A stretch of DNA of 64,000 bases from Pleomorphomonas carboxyditropha (GCF_002770725.1 NZ_NQVN01000013.1:1-64000), one strand, 5' to 3'. Shown: positions 27,699 through 38,042, counted from the stretch's first letter. The notes: generated from the letters alone by a model not told the origin. Numbers and translations are program-made.

Positions 27699-28483
27699 TG
27701 TCGGCGCTCGCCCAAACCGACGGCCCGGCCCGCGCCCTGTCGCTGGACATCCGCTCCGTCTCCCACCACTACGACATCGCCGGCACGCGGTTCGACGTGC
27801 TCGACGACATCAGCCTGTCGCTCACGCCGGGCGAGTTCGTCGCCCTGCTCGGTCCGTCGGGCTGCGGCAAGTCGACGCTCTTGCGTCTCGCCGCCGGCCT
27901 CGAGCATCCCCGGCAGGGGACGCTCCTCGAAGACGGCAACCAGATCGAGGCGCCCGATCCGTCGCGCCTCCTGGTCTTCCAGGACCCGACGCTGTTTCCC
28001 TGGCGCACCGTCCGCAGGAACGTCGCCACCGGCCTCGAGGCGCGCGGCCTGCTGCCGCAGAGGGCGCACCGCATCGACGAGGCGCTGTCGCTGGTCCGCC
28101 TCGAGGATTTCGCCGACGCCTATCCGCGCCAGTTGTCGGGCGGCATGGCGCAGCGCGTGGCGCTGGCCCGGGCGCTCGTCAACGACCCCGGCCTGCTGCT
28201 GCTCGACGAGCCGTTCGGCAAGCTCGATTCCCTCACCCGCCTGTCCTTGCAGACAGAGTTCCTGAGGCTGTGGCAGACGGCGGGCTTCACGGCGCTGCTC
28301 GTCACCCACGACGTCGAGGAGGCGCTGCTGCTCGCCGGCCGCATCGTCGTGCTGTCCGACCGGCCGGCCCGCGTCCTCGCCGAATTCAGGATCACCGCCG
28401 ACTATCCGCGCCACCGCGACGATCCCGACTTCGTGCGGCTGCGCCGCGACATCCTGCATGAACTGGGGGTGCAAAGTGTCTAG
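27698..28483 (+). CDS. NitT/TauT-type ABC transporter ATPase
   Basis: A 261-residue ATPase like SsuB/TauB. Walker A is [19 protein letters not shown], the Q-loop LLVFQDPTLFPWRTV, the signature LSGGMAQRVALARAL, Walker B LLLLDEPFGKLD and the switch LLVTHDVEEAL. The ATG overlaps the permease stop by one base. The 3' end overlaps the small membrane protein gene by eight bases. All members of the unit are tightly packed, which indicates one transcript. Confidence 0.93.
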   Translation: MSALAQTDGPARALSLDIRSVSHHYDIAGTRFDVLDDISLSLTPGEFVALLGPSGCGKSTLLRLAAGLEHPRQGTLLEDGNQIEAPDPSRLLVFQDPTLFPWRTVRRNVATGLEARGLLPQRAHRIDEALSLVRLEDFADAYPRQLSGGMAQRVALARALVNDPGLLLLDEPFGKLDSLTRLSLQTEFLRLWQTAGFTALLVTHDVEEALLLAGRIVVLSDRPARVLAEFRITADYPRHRDDPDFVRLRRDILHELGVQSV

Positions 28484-28781
28484 CCGCCTTCCCATCACGC
28501 TGATCGGCGCCGGCGCCGCCGCCGGCCTCGTCACCGGCCTCTGGTGGTGGGTCGTCTACGGCCGGCAGGTCGATAGCGGCAGCCTGCCGCTCGCCAACGC
28601 CCTCTCCTGCCTCACCCGCAAGACCGACATCTGCTCGCTGGCCGAGGCGCTCTGCGCCCAAAGCCATGTTCTCGGCATCACCCATTATGCGCCGGCCGCC
28701 TTTTGGCTGTCCGCCGCCCTGCTCGCCGCCGGCCTCGTCCTGCTCGGCCGGCGGTCCCTTCCTCCGGAGAGCTTGCCATGA
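28476..28781 (+). CDS. Small two-helix membrane protein with cysteine-rich loop, unknown function
   Basis: A 101-residue protein I do not recognise. It has a membrane helix at about residues 5-26, a hydrophilic loop with three cysteines (SCLTRKTDICSLAEALC) and a second helix at about 70-90. The N-terminus is short and basic. The start is GTG at 28476 with GGGGG seven bases before it; an ATG at 28458 in the same frame lies inside the ATPase and has a weaker site. It overlaps the ATPase end by eight bases and the sulfhydrylase start by four (ATGA). The tight packing suggests that it belongs to the sulfur import unit, perhaps as an accessory membrane or redox factor. Confidence 0.7.
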   Translation: MSSRLPITLIGAGAAAGLVTGLWWWVVYGRQVDSGSLPLANALSCLTRKTDICSLAEALCAQSHVLGITHYAPAAFWLSAALLAAGLVLLGRRSLPPESLP

Positions 28782-30088
28782 ACGCGCCGACCCCGATCAA
28801 ACCGCCGCTGGCAATCGATACGCTGGTGCTGCACGGCGGCAGCTTCCGCGTCGATCCGGCCACCTCGGCCGTCGCCGTGCCGATCTACCAGACGACGTCC
28901 TTCGCCTTCGAGAGCACCGAGAAGGCCAAGCGCATCTCCGCCTTCGAGGAGATCGCCTACACCTATTCGCGCGTCGGCAACCCGACGGTCGACGCCTTCG
29001 AGCAGCGCCTTGCCGAGCTCGACGGCGGCGTCGCGGCGCTCGGCGTCGCCTCGGGACAGGCGGCCACCGCCGTCGCCGTGCTGTCGCTGGTGCAGGCCGG
29101 CGACAACATCGTCGCCTCGCGCGGCCTTTATGGCGGCACCGTCAATTTCTTCCGCGAGCGGCTGAAGCAGTTCGGCATCGAGGCGCGCTTCGTCGACGGC
29201 GACGCCCCCGAGGATTTCCGCCGGGCGACCGACGACCGCACCCGCCTCTATTTCGGCGAGACGCTGCCCAATCCGAGGCTCACGGTGTTCCCGATCCGCG
29301 AGGTGGCCGACATCGGCCGGCCGCTCGGCATACCGTTGATCATCGACAACACCGCCGCGCCGCTGGCCGCCCGGCCGCTCGACCACGGCGCCGCCATCGT
29401 CGTCTACTCGGCGACCAAGTATATCGGCGGCCACGGCACCACGATCGGCGGCGCCATCGTCGACGGCGGCTTCCCCTGGGCCGATTTCCCGGAGCGGCAG
29501 CCGCTGATCAACAGCCCCGACCCGGCCTACGACAATCGCTCCTACATCGATCTCGCCGCCGCCCTCGGCGGGCCGATCGCCTTCATCGTCCGCGCCCGCG
29601 CCGCCATCGTCCGCGACCTCGGGCCGTCGCTGTCGCCGCAGAATGCCTTCCAGCTCATCCAGGGCCTGGAAACGCTGCCGCTGCGCCTCGAACGGCATTT
29701 CAGCAATGCCGCCAAGGTGGCCGAGTTCCTCGCCCGGCATCCGAAGGTCGAGCGCACCGTCTATCCGGGCCTTCAGGCCGGCGAGCAGCGTCGGCGCGCC
29801 GACGCCTATCTCAAGGGCGGCTACGGCGCCTTGATCGGCTTCGAGCCGAAGGGCGGCGAAGAGGCGGCGCTCGCCTTCATCGACCGGCTGAAGCTGATCT
29901 ACCACCTCGCCAACATCGGCGACGCCCGCACGCTGGCCATCCACCCCTATTCGACGACGCACGGCCAGTTGTCGCCGGAGGAGAAGCTGGCCGCCGGGGT
30001 GACGCCGGCCTTCGTCCGGCTCTCCATCGGCATCGAGAACCCCGCCGACATCATCGCCGACATCGACCAGGCGCTGTCGGGGCTGTAG
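28778..30088 (+). CDS. metY: O-acetylhomoserine sulfhydrylase
   Basis: A 436-residue PLP enzyme of the Cys/Met metabolism family, of the long O-acetylhomoserine sulfhydrylase type. It joins O-acetylhomoserine with sulfide to give homocysteine, or with methanethiol to give methionine. PLP Lys214 lies in SATKYIGGHG, and YTYSRVGNPT and the glycine-rich ASGQAATA loop are present. The ATG at 28778 overlaps the previous stop; the frame extends 25 codons upstream but those residues are arginine- and proline-rich shadow sequence. In bacteria with methylthio-alkane reductase this enzyme captures the methanethiol released, which fits the mar operon 18 kb away. Cytoplasmic. Confidence 0.9.
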   Translation: MNAPTPIKPPLAIDTLVLHGGSFRVDPATSAVAVPIYQTTSFAFESTEKAKRISAFEEIAYTYSRVGNPTVDAFEQRLAELDGGVAALGVASGQAATAVAVLSLVQAGDNIVASRGLYGGTVNFFRERLKQFGIEARFVDGDAPEDFRRATDDRTRLYFGETLPNPRLTVFPIREVADIGRPLGIPLIIDNTAAPLAARPLDHGAAIVVYSATKYIGGHGTTIGGAIVDGGFPWADFPERQPLINSPDPAYDNRSYIDLAAALGGPIAFIVRARAAIVRDLGPSLSPQNAFQLIQGLETLPLRLERHFSNAAKVAEFLARHPKVERTVYPGLQAGEQRRRADAYLKGGYGALIGFEPKGGEEAALAFIDRLKLIYHLANIGDARTLAIHPYSTTHGQLSPEEKLAAGVTPAFVRLSIGIENPADIIADIDQALSGL

Positions 30089-30097
30089 GAGCCGGCC

Positions 30098-30770
30098 TCA
30101 GCGACTGTTGCGCCGCCGCGCCAGGCGATGGTTGACGGCGAAGGCGGCGCGGTCGCCGGCGAGCTGGATCACCTGCACCAGCACCACCAGGATGGCGACG
30201 ACCACCAGCATCACCTCCGGCATGAAGCGCTGGTAGCCGTAGCGGATGCCGAGGTCGCCGAGGCCGCCGCCGCCCACCGTGCCGGCCATGGTCGAGTAGC
30301 CGACCAGGCTGACCAGCGTCACCGTCACGCCGGCGACGATGCCCGGCAGCGCTTCGGGGATGATCACCTTGACGATGATCTGGAACGGCGTGGCGCCGAT
30401 CGCCTCGGCCGCCTCGATCAGTCCCCGGTCGACCTCGCGCATCGCCGTCTCGGCGAGGCGGGCGAACAGCGGCGTGATAGCCACGGTCAGCGGCACGATG
30501 GCCGCCGAGGTGCCGACCGAGGTGCCGACCAGCAGCCGGGTCAGCGGAATGATCGCCACCATCATGATGATGAAGGGCGTCGAGCGGATCAGGTTGACGA
30601 AGGTGCCGACCACCCGGTTGAGCAGCGGCCGGGCGAAGATGTGGCCGGGCGTCGTCACCACCAGCAGCACGCCGAGCGGCAGCCCCAGCACCAGGGCCAG
30701 CACCGCCGACACCGACACCATCACCGCCGTCTGGGTCAGCGAATCGAGAAGAAGGCTGGCCAGCGCCGGA

Positions 30771-30790
<20 letters not shown>
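30098..30790 (-). CDS. metI: Methionine ABC transporter permease MetI
   Basis: A 230-residue inner-membrane permease with five to six hydrophobic segments. NLIRSTPFIIMMVAIIPLTRLLVGTSVG and EAIGATPFQIIVKVIIPEALPGIVAGVTVTLVSLVGYSTMAGTVGGGGLGDLGIRYGYQRF are close to MetI signatures. It overlaps the 3' end of metN by 20 bases. It ends ten bases from the convergent sulfhydrylase gene, so transcripts from both sides meet here. It imports methionine or close analogues with MetN and MetQ. Confidence 0.93.
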
Positions 30791-31868
<1,078 letters not shown>

Positions 31869-31875
31869 CCGACCC

Positions 31876-32664
31876 TCACCAACTGACGATGATGTTGCCC
31901 TGGAACTCCTTGTCGATGAAGGCCTTCACCTCGGGCGAGCGATAGGCCTCGACCAGCGTCTTCACCCAGGGCTTGTCGGCGTTCTCCGGCTTGACGGCGA
32001 TCAGGCAGAAATACTCCGACTGCTGGCTCTCGATCAGCAGCGCGTCGCGGCTGGGCAACAGGCCGGCGCTGATGGCGAAATGCGAGGTGATCACCGAGAA
32101 GTCGACGTCCTCCAGCGAGCGCGGCAGTTGCGCCGTCTCCAGCGACAGGATCCTGACGTGCCTGGGGTTGTCGACGATGTCGAGCTCGGTCGCCTTGGAG
32201 GTGACGCCCGGCGTCAGCTTGATGATGCCGCCCTGGTCGAGCAGCTTCAGGGCGCGGCCGCCGTTGGAGGGGTCGTTGGGGATAGTGATCTCGGCGCCGT
32301 CCGGCAGGTCGGCGATCGACTTGACCTTACGCGAATAGGCGGCCATCGGCAGCAGCACCGTCTTGGCCACCGAGACGAGATGAAGGCCGCGGTCGGCATT
32401 CTGCTGCTCGAGATAGGGCGTGTGCTGGAAGGCGTTGGCGTCGAGGTCGCCGTCCTCGGTGGCCGGATCGATCAGCGCGCCGTCGGAAAACTCGACGATC
32501 TCGACGTCGAGCCCCCTGGCGGCGGCCACCGGCTTCAGCGCCTCGGCGATCTCAGCGTGCGGGCCGGCGGTGACGCCGAGCTTGATGGTTTCGGCGGCGG
32601 CGCCGCCGGCAAGGGCCAGCAGCAGGCCGAAGGCGGAAGCGGCAAGTAAATTCCTGACGGGCAT
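31876..32664 (-). CDS. metQ: Methionine ABC transporter binding protein MetQ
   Basis: A 262-residue NlpA/MetQ-family binding protein. The signal peptide is MPVRNLLAASAFGLLLALAGGAAA with no lipobox cysteine, so it is probably soluble in the periplasm rather than a lipoprotein. IKLGVTAGPHAEIAEALKPVAAARGLDVEIVEFSD and DANAFQHTPYLEQQN are typical of MetQ. Ligands may include L- or D-methionine or oxidised forms. It stands 16 bases downstream of the FAD dehydrogenase gene, so dehydrogenase, aminotransferase and metQNI probably share one transcript from near 35.3 kb. Confidence 0.92.
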   Translation of the reverse strand: MPVRNLLAASAFGLLLALAGGAAAETIKLGVTAGPHAEIAEALKPVAAARGLDVEIVEFSDGALIDPATEDGDLDANAFQHTPYLEQQNADRGLHLVSVAKTVLLPMAAYSRKVKSIADLPDGAEITIPNDPSNGGRALKLLDQGGIIKLTPGVTSKATELDIVDNPRHVRILSLETAQLPRSLEDVDFSVITSHFAISAGLLPSRDALLIESQQSEYFCLIAVKPENADKPWVKTLVEAYRSPEVKAFIDKEFQGNIIVSW

Positions 32665-32680
32665 CGTTGTCTCCGGAAGG

Positions 32681-34114
32681 TCAAGCGAAGGGCAGCGGCA
32701 GGCCGGCGGCCGCCGCGATGTCGTCCGGCAGCACCTTGCCGGGGTTGAGGATGTTGTCGGGATCGAGCGCCTTCTTCAAAAGCGCCATCACCGCCACGGC
32801 GTCGCGGCCGTGCTCGGCCTCGAGATAGGCGCGCTTGCCGAGGCCGACGCCGTGCTCGCCGGTCGACGTGCCGCCGGCGGCGATCGCCCGCCCGACGATG
32901 CGGGCGTTGAGGCGGGCGACCTCGGCCACCTCGGCCGGGTCGTCGGCTTTCAATTTGAAGACGCAATGGAAATTGCCGTCGCCGACGTGGCCGACGATAT
33001 AGGCCGGCACATGGGAGGCGGCGACGTCGGCCTCGGTCTCGACGATCACCTCGGCGAGGCGCGACACCGGCACGCAGACGTCGGACGGCCAGGAGCGGGA
33101 GCCCGGCCGCTCGCTGCCGGCCCAGCCGAGGCCGAGCCGCCGCGTTTCCCAGAGCGCCCGCGCCTCGTCGGCCGTCCTCATCCAGGCGATGGCGTCGCCG
33201 CCGTGCTCGGCGACGATCTCCGCCACCGTGCCGGCGACGGCGTCGATCTGCGGCCGGCTGCCGTGGAATTCGAAATAGAGCGTCGGCTTTTCCGGCAGGC
33301 GAACGGTAGAATGGCGGCCGATGACGCCGATCAGGCGGGCGTCGAGAAGCTCGACGCGGCCGATCTCCAGCCCCATCCGCCTGATGTCGACCACCGCCCG
33401 GACGGCGCCTTCCAGGGTGGCGAAGCCGGCGACGGCCGACACCGAATCCGGCAGCGGATGCAGGCGCAGCGTCACTTCGGTGACGATGCCGAGCGTGCCC
33501 TCGGAGCCGACGACGAGGCGCGTCAGGTCGTAGCCGGCCGACGACTTGCGGGCCAGCGAGCCGGTGCGGACGACGCGGCCGTCGGCCAGCACTACCGTCA
33601 GGCCGAGCACGTTCTCGCGCATGACGCCGAAGCGGACGGCGTTGGTGCCGGAGGCGCCGGTGCCGACCATGCCGCCGATCGACGCGTCGGCGCCGGGATC
33701 GACCGGAAAGAACAGGCCGGTGTCGCGCAGGAAGGCGTTGAGCGTCTGCCGGCGGACGCCCGCCTCGACGCGGGCGATCATGTCGGCCTCGCGGATCTCC
33801 AGGATGCGGTTGAGGCGGATGGTGTCGAGGCTGATGCCGCCATGCACCGGGATCGCCGCGCCTTCGAGGCCCGAGCCGGCGCCGAACGGCACCAGCGGCA
33901 CCCTGTGGCGGCCGGCGATGCGGACGATCTCCGCCACCTCCTCGGTGGTCTCGGGCTCGACGACCACGTCGGGCAGGCCGACGGCATGATGGCTCTCGTC
34001 GGCGCCGTGATGGCGGCGCACCGCCTCGGCATCGCGCGCCCGGGCGCCGAACCGCGCCTTGAGCTCGGCGACGGCGGCCGCGACATCCGGCTTCAGGCGA
34101 AAGGGGCTGTTCAT
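32681..34114 (-). CDS. FAD-linked 2-hydroxyacid dehydrogenase (GlcD/D-lactate dehydrogenase type)
   Basis: A 477-residue flavoprotein with an N-terminal FAD_binding_4 domain (VVVEPETTEEVAEIV, VPFGAGSGLEGAAIPVHGG) and the C-terminal FAD-oxidase C domain with HVGDGNFHCVF and GEHGVGLGKRAYL. Known members oxidise D-lactate, glycolate or other D-2-hydroxyacids and pass electrons to cytochrome c or quinone. The gene overlaps the aminotransferase upstream by four bases (ATGA) and precedes metQNI. I infer that it oxidises a methionine-related hydroxyacid such as D-2-hydroxy-4-methylthiobutanoate to the keto acid. Plain D-lactate oxidation is the alternative. Confidence 0.85.
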   Translation of the reverse strand: MNSPFRLKPDVAAAVAELKARFGARARDAEAVRRHHGADESHHAVGLPDVVVEPETTEEVAEIVRIAGRHRVPLVPFGAGSGLEGAAIPVHGGISLDTIRLNRILEIREADMIARVEAGVRRQTLNAFLRDTGLFFPVDPGADASIGGMVGTGASGTNAVRFGVMRENVLGLTVVLADGRVVRTGSLARKSSAGYDLTRLVVGSEGTLGIVTEVTLRLHPLPDSVSAVAGFATLEGAVRAVVDIRRMGLEIGRVELLDARLIGVIGRHSTVRLPEKPTLYFEFHGSRPQIDAVAGTVAEIVAEHGGDAIAWMRTADEARALWETRRLGLGWAGSERPGSRSWPSDVCVPVSRLAEVIVETEADVAASHVPAYIVGHVGDGNFHCVFKLKADDPAEVAEVARLNARIVGRAIAAGGTSTGEHGVGLGKRAYLEAEHGRDAVAVMALLKKALDPDNILNPGKVLPDDIAAAAGLPLPFA

Positions 34115-35289
34115 TCGGCGGCCGCCCGGAAACCGGCGCCGGCACGCCAGGCGGCGAGGCGGCGCACCGCCTCTTCGAGCGTCTCGCGGCGCTTGGCGAA
34201 GCAGAAGCGGACATGGCTGCGGACGTCGCGATTGCCGTAGAAGGAGGAGATCGGCACGGCGGCGACGCCGGCCTCGCGGGTGATGCGCTGGCAGAAGGCG
34301 AAGTCGTCGCCGTTGGGATCGAGGTCGCCGAGTTCGACGAGCGCGAAATAGGTGGCCTCGACGCCGGCCACCTTGAAGCCGGCCGCCCGGAGGCCGCCGA
34401 CCAGAAGGTCGCGCCGCTCGGCCAGCGTAGCACGCAGGCCGTCGAAATAGCGGTCCGGCTGGTTGAGCCCGAAGGCGACCGCCGCCTGCAAGGCCGGCGG
34501 CGTGGTGAAGGTGATGAACTGGTGCGCCCGGGCGATCGGCGCCAGCAGCCGCCGGTCGGCGGTGACGTAGCCGACCTTCCAGCCGGTGACCGAGAAGGTC
34601 TTGCCGGCCGAGCCGATGCGCACCACCCGGTTCCGCACCTCCGGCAGGGCGAACAGCGTCCGGTGGCGGCGGCCGTCGAAGACCAGATGCTCGTAGACTT
34701 CGTCGGAGATGGCGACGAGGTCGTGCTTCAGGAGGAGGTCGGCGAGGAAGCGCAGTTCCTCGTCGCCGACGATGCGGCCGGTCGGGTTCCACGGCGTGTT
34801 GAGGACGATCGCCCGGGTGCGCCGGGTGACCGCCTTCTCTATCCGGTCGGCCGGCAGCTCCCAGCGGGGCGGATCGAGGCGCACCGGCACCGGCACGCCG
34901 CCGGCGCGGCGGATGATGGTGGCGTAGCTGTCGTAGACCGGCTCGAACAGGATCACCTCGTCGCCGGGCTCGATGAGGCCGAAGAAGGCGTCGCTCAGCG
35001 CTTCCGTCGCCCCGGAGGTGACGAGCACCTCCTGCTCCCAGTCGACCTCGATGTCGAGGAAGCGGCGGGTGTTGGCGGCCACCGCCTGGCGCAGCGCCGG
35101 CAGGCCGAGCATCGGCGGATATTGGTGCGGCCCGGCGCGCAACGCCTCGATGGCCGCCTCGACGACCTCTTGGGGTTCCAGCCCCTCGGGAAAGCCCTGT
35201 CCGAGATTGATGGCGTCGGTCTCGACCGCGAGACGCGACATGGCCTCGAAGATGGAAGTCCCGATGGCGCCGAAAACCGAGCTGACCAT
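34111..35289 (-). CDS. Class I aminotransferase, methionine/kynurenine type
   Basis: A 392-residue fold-type I PLP aminotransferase. Lys230 (SAGKTFSVTGWKVGY) binds PLP; NTPWNPTG and AISDEVYEHLVFDG are the usual cofactor contacts. It is most like YbdL/kynurenine aminotransferase-type enzymes that act well on methionine and aromatic residues. Coupled to the next gene by a four-base overlap, it may convert 4-methylthio-2-oxobutanoate into methionine after the FAD enzyme oxidises the hydroxy analogue. It is the first gene of the met operon. The AT-rich motif at 35359-35375 lies 70 bases upstream. Confidence 0.85.
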   Translation of the reverse strand: MVSSVFGAIGTSIFEAMSRLAVETDAINLGQGFPEGLEPQEVVEAAIEALRAGPHQYPPMLGLPALRQAVAANTRRFLDIEVDWEQEVLVTSGATEALSDAFFGLIEPGDEVILFEPVYDSYATIIRRAGGVPVPVRLDPPRWELPADRIEKAVTRRTRAIVLNTPWNPTGRIVGDEELRFLADLLLKHDLVAISDEVYEHLVFDGRRHRTLFALPEVRNRVVRIGSAGKTFSVTGWKVGYVTADRRLLAPIARAHQFITFTTPPALQAAVAFGLNQPDRYFDGLRATLAERRDLLVGGLRAAGFKVAGVEATYFALVELGDLDPNGDDFAFCQRITREAGVAAVPISSFYGNRDVRSHVRFCFAKRRETLEEAVRRLAAWRAGAGFRAAAE

Positions 35290-35358
35290 GGCGTCGTTCC
35301 CTTATCGCGCGGCGCGTGTCGCCGGCTATTGGGACGCGATGATAAGAATACCGCTATA

Positions 35359-35375
35359 ATAGACTAAGTATATTA
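35359..35375 (+). promoter_or_regulatory. AT-rich motif shared with mar promoter, met copy
   Basis: The 17-base sequence matches 51445-51461 at 14 of 17 positions (consensus ATAGAYTWAGTATWTTA) and has the same orientation relative to the - strand gene it precedes. The surroundings are GC-rich. A shared sulfur-responsive regulator site is the likely reading. The rest of the 344-base gap holds no gene I can support. Confidence 0.5.
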
Positions 35376-35633
35376 TTCGAAATGTCGGCGAGCGCCGGAA
35401 ACTTTGTTCTCCCGCGGCGCCGGCCGGTCGACGCAATCATTCGCCCGGCCGGCCGGACGGGCGAGTCACTTCGTCTCTTCACCGATCCGTCCCGGCAACA
35501 GCCATCCGCCTTGGCGGTCGAAAAGGAAAAATCAGACCACTACAAGCGCCGACGCAGCGCCTAACCTTTCCCCTATGCGGCAGAGGCGCCCCCTCGGGCT
35601 CCCGGCCGCCGTTCTGGCAAAGGGAGACACGCG

Positions 35634-36251
35634 ATGGCGACGCTCATTCTTCCGGGCTGGCAAGGCTCGGGGCCCGAACACTGGCAGGCGCATTGGCTCG
35701 ACCTGATGGACAGGACCGTGCTGGTGCGCCAGCGCGACTGGAACCGTCCGGACCTCGGCGACTGGCTCGACGCGGCCGTCAAGGCGATCGAACGGCATCC
35801 CAATCCCATCCTGGTCGGGCATAGCCTCGGCGCCATCCTGATCGCCCACCTGGCCAGCCGCTATCCCGAGCTGCCGATCGCCGGCGCGCTGCTGGTGGCG
35901 CCGGCCGACGTCGACAACCAGGCGGACGGCCTGCCCGCCCTCGCCTCCTTCGCCCCCATTCCGACCGGACCGTTCGGCTTCCCGGCCATCGTCGTCGGCA
36001 GCCGCAACGATCCCTGGATGCCGTCCGCCCGCGCCCGCATCCTCGCCCGCATGTGGGAAGCCGAATATGTCGATGCCGGCCGCGCCGGCCATATCAACGC
36101 CGCCACCGACCTCGGCGCCTGGCCGGAAGGCCAGAGGCTGCTCGCCCGCCTGACGAGCGTGGCACGGCACCGGTCGCTGGCGCTCGGCAGCGGTTTCTGC
36201 GGCGGCGCGGTGCGCAAGGCGATTTTCCCGCCGGCCGCCGCCGCGAACTGA
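35634..36251 (+). CDS. RBBP9/YdeN-family alpha/beta hydrolase
   Basis: A 205-residue serine hydrolase. The nucleophile is Ser64 in VGHSLGA, with Asp126 (GSRNDPWMP) and His153 (AGHINAATDLG) completing the triad. The N-terminal LILPGWQGSGPEHWQAHW is the family hallmark. Relatives act on small esters but natural substrates are poorly known. It is next to organosulfur genes but stands alone on the + strand, so its link to sulfur is only positional. The last 35 residues, ending in an alanine-rich tail, are an extension beyond the usual fold. Start: ATG with AGGGAG upstream. Confidence 0.85.
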   Translation: MATLILPGWQGSGPEHWQAHWLDLMDRTVLVRQRDWNRPDLGDWLDAAVKAIERHPNPILVGHSLGAILIAHLASRYPELPIAGALLVAPADVDNQADGLPALASFAPIPTGPFGFPAIVVGSRNDPWMPSARARILARMWEAEYVDAGRAGHINAATDLGAWPEGQRLLARLTSVARHRSLALGSGFCGGAVRKAIFPPAAAAN

Positions 36252-36363
36252 AAATGCGAGGTGGAGGCGATCTAAAGAATACCAAATCTGTCGCCTATCC
36301 CGTCGACATGCTCGAATGGCCGCCGGACGCCGGTGCGGCGGCCGACCTTCGAGGAGCATGTCC

Positions 36364-37419
36364 ATGACCTATCAGCCCGCCTCCGTCACCCTGCCCTTCG
36401 TCGACATTTCCCGCTTCCGCGGCCCGGCCGAGGAGCGGACGCGCTTCATCGACGAGCTGCGCCGCATCCTTTACGACCACGGCTTCTTCTACCTGACCGG
36501 TCACGGCGTGCCGCAGCCGCTGATCGACGACGTGCTGGCCGCCGCCCGCCGCTTCTTCGCCCTGCCGGTCGAGGAAAAGCTCAAGGTGGAGATGATCAAC
36601 TCGCCGCATTTCCGCGGCTACAACCGGCCCGGCTGGGAACTGACGCGTGGCGAGAAGGACTGGCGCGAGCAGATCGACATCGCCACCGAGGCCGAACGGC
36701 TGCCCGAGGATCCGGAAAAGCCGTGGAACCGGCTGACCGGCCCCAACCAGTGGCCGGAGGCGCTGCCCGACTTCAAGCCGCTCATCCTCCGCTATCAGGC
36801 GGAGGTGACGCGCGTCGGCCTTGAGGTGCTGAAGGCGGTCTCGGTGGCGCTCGGCCAGGACGAGGAGGCGTTCGCCGACATCTATACGCCGCTGCCGACC
36901 CAGCTTCTGAAACTGATCCGCTATCCCGGCCGCGACGTCGCCGAAAGCTCGCAGGGCGTCGGCGCCCACAAGGACGGCGGCTTCGTCACGGTGCTGTTGC
37001 AGGACAAGGTGGGCGGCCTGCGCGTCCGCACCGAGGAAGGCGAATGGATCGAGGCGCCGCCGGTGCCCGGCACCTTCGTCATCAACACCGGCGAGGTGCT
37101 GGAGCTGGCGACGCAGGGCTACGTCCGCGCCGACGTGCACGACGTGGTGACGCCGCCGGCCGGCAGCGAGCGCTTCTCGGTCGCCTTCTTCCTCGGCGCC
37201 CGCGTCGACTCGGTGGTGCCGGTGATCGAGCTGCCCGAGGAGATCAAGGACAAGCGGCGCGGCGTCACCGTCGACGCGCTCAATCCGATCTTCCAGGACG
37301 TCGGACGCAACGTGCTGAAAAGCCGGCTGCGCTCGCATCCGGACGTCGCCCGCCGGCATCACGCCGACCTGCTGACGGCCGAGGAGCGGGCGGCGAGCGG
37401 CCCCGGCTCGGCCTACTGA
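36364..37419 (+). CDS. Isopenicillin N synthase-family 2-oxoglutarate/Fe(II) oxygenase
   Basis: A 351-residue non-haem iron oxygenase. The DIOX_N domain is near 10-120 and the 2OG-Fe(II) domain near 180-280. Iron ligands His202, Asp204 (AHKDGGF) and His259 (ADVHDVV) and the 2-oxoglutarate-binding Arg270-x-Ser272 (RFSVAF) are all present, so it should be active. The ATG at 36364 has GAGGAG seven bases upstream; the ATG at 36358 is too close to that site. Members hydroxylate, desaturate or split C-S and C-N bonds. In an organosulfur island a role in sulfonate or thioether oxidation is possible but not shown. Confidence 0.85.
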   Translation: MTYQPASVTLPFVDISRFRGPAEERTRFIDELRRILYDHGFFYLTGHGVPQPLIDDVLAAARRFFALPVEEKLKVEMINSPHFRGYNRPGWELTRGEKDWREQIDIATEAERLPEDPEKPWNRLTGPNQWPEALPDFKPLILRYQAEVTRVGLEVLKAVSVALGQDEEAFADIYTPLPTQLLKLIRYPGRDVAESSQGVGAHKDGGFVTVLLQDKVGGLRVRTEEGEWIEAPPVPGTFVINTGEVLELATQGYVRADVHDVVTPPAGSERFSVAFFLGARVDSVVPVIELPEEIKDKRRGVTVDALNPIFQDVGRNVLKSRLRSHPDVARRHHADLLTAEERAASGPGSAY

Positions 37420-37464
37420 AAGGGCCTTGCGAAGAGGCGCCGCATATCCCTGTCGCGCCTCCTT

Positions 37465-37497
37465 CGTCCCGAGGTCCTCGCCTTCGCGAGGATGACA
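37465..37497 (+). repeat. Partial right arm of the 135-bp intergenic repeat
   Basis: This 33-base segment equals the right end of the repeats at 37652 and 37866 (GAGGTCCTCGCC and its complement, then GGATGACA). It continues into a flank (to about 37580) that recurs as reverse complement at 45935-46009. Confidence 0.7.
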
Positions 37498-37642
37498 ATC
37501 TATGGGAAGCGATGCGCGCGGCGACGACGGCGTGACAGGAACGTTCGCGTGCCCGGGGCAAACTTCCGGGCCAGCTTGAGAAACAGCACGCGCGGGAATT
37601 TGCCTCGGGCACCAGCGTGCCGACCTATCCGTTTGTTCCCCA

Positions 37643-38042
37643 ATATAAAGCTGTCATCCTCGCGCAGGCGAGGACCTCAGGCAGAACAAAGCTCGACGCG
37701 GATATAGCGCTCCAGCAACGCTGGGGCGCCTGATACGCCCCTCATCACCTTCTCGTCCTGAGGTCCTCGCCTGCGCGAGGATGACAACCTATGGGACCAT
37801 GGGAGACGATGCGCTCGGCGATGACGGCAACCTATGTAATTGTTTTATATATATATATATAAAGCTGTCATCCTCGCGCAGGCGAGGACCTCGGGCAGGA
37901 CAAAGCTCGACGCAGATATAGCGCTCCGGCAACGCTGGGGCGCCTGATACGCCCCTCATCGCCTTCTCGTCCCGAGGTCCTCGCCTTCGCGAGGATGACA
38001 ATCTATGGGACCATGGGAGACGATGCGCTCGGCGATGACGGC
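37643..38042 (+). repeat. Tandem 186-bp repeat carrying two 135-bp inverted-repeat elements
   Basis: Two copies (37643-37828 and 37857-38042) are 96 percent identical with eight differences. Inside each, a 135-bp unit (37652-37786; 37866-38000) begins TGTCATCCTCGCGC and ends with the complement, so it has about 27-bp terminal inverted repeats. Each arm is also self-complementary around GAGGACCTC and CCTCGC/GCGAGG. No reading frame codes for a transposase. A TA run (about 37846-37860) lies between the copies. This resembles rhizobial intergenic mosaic or REP-type elements. The whole 37420-38113 gap has no gene. Confidence 0.8.

Noticed and set aside
37846-37860. TA-repeat run as an origin or unwinding element
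   Set aside because: It is short, lies between two repeat copies and has no DnaA boxes, iterons or replication genes around it.
37643-38042. CRISPR array
   Set aside because: Only two long tandem units with internal palindromes, no short regular repeats or variable spacers, and no cas genes.
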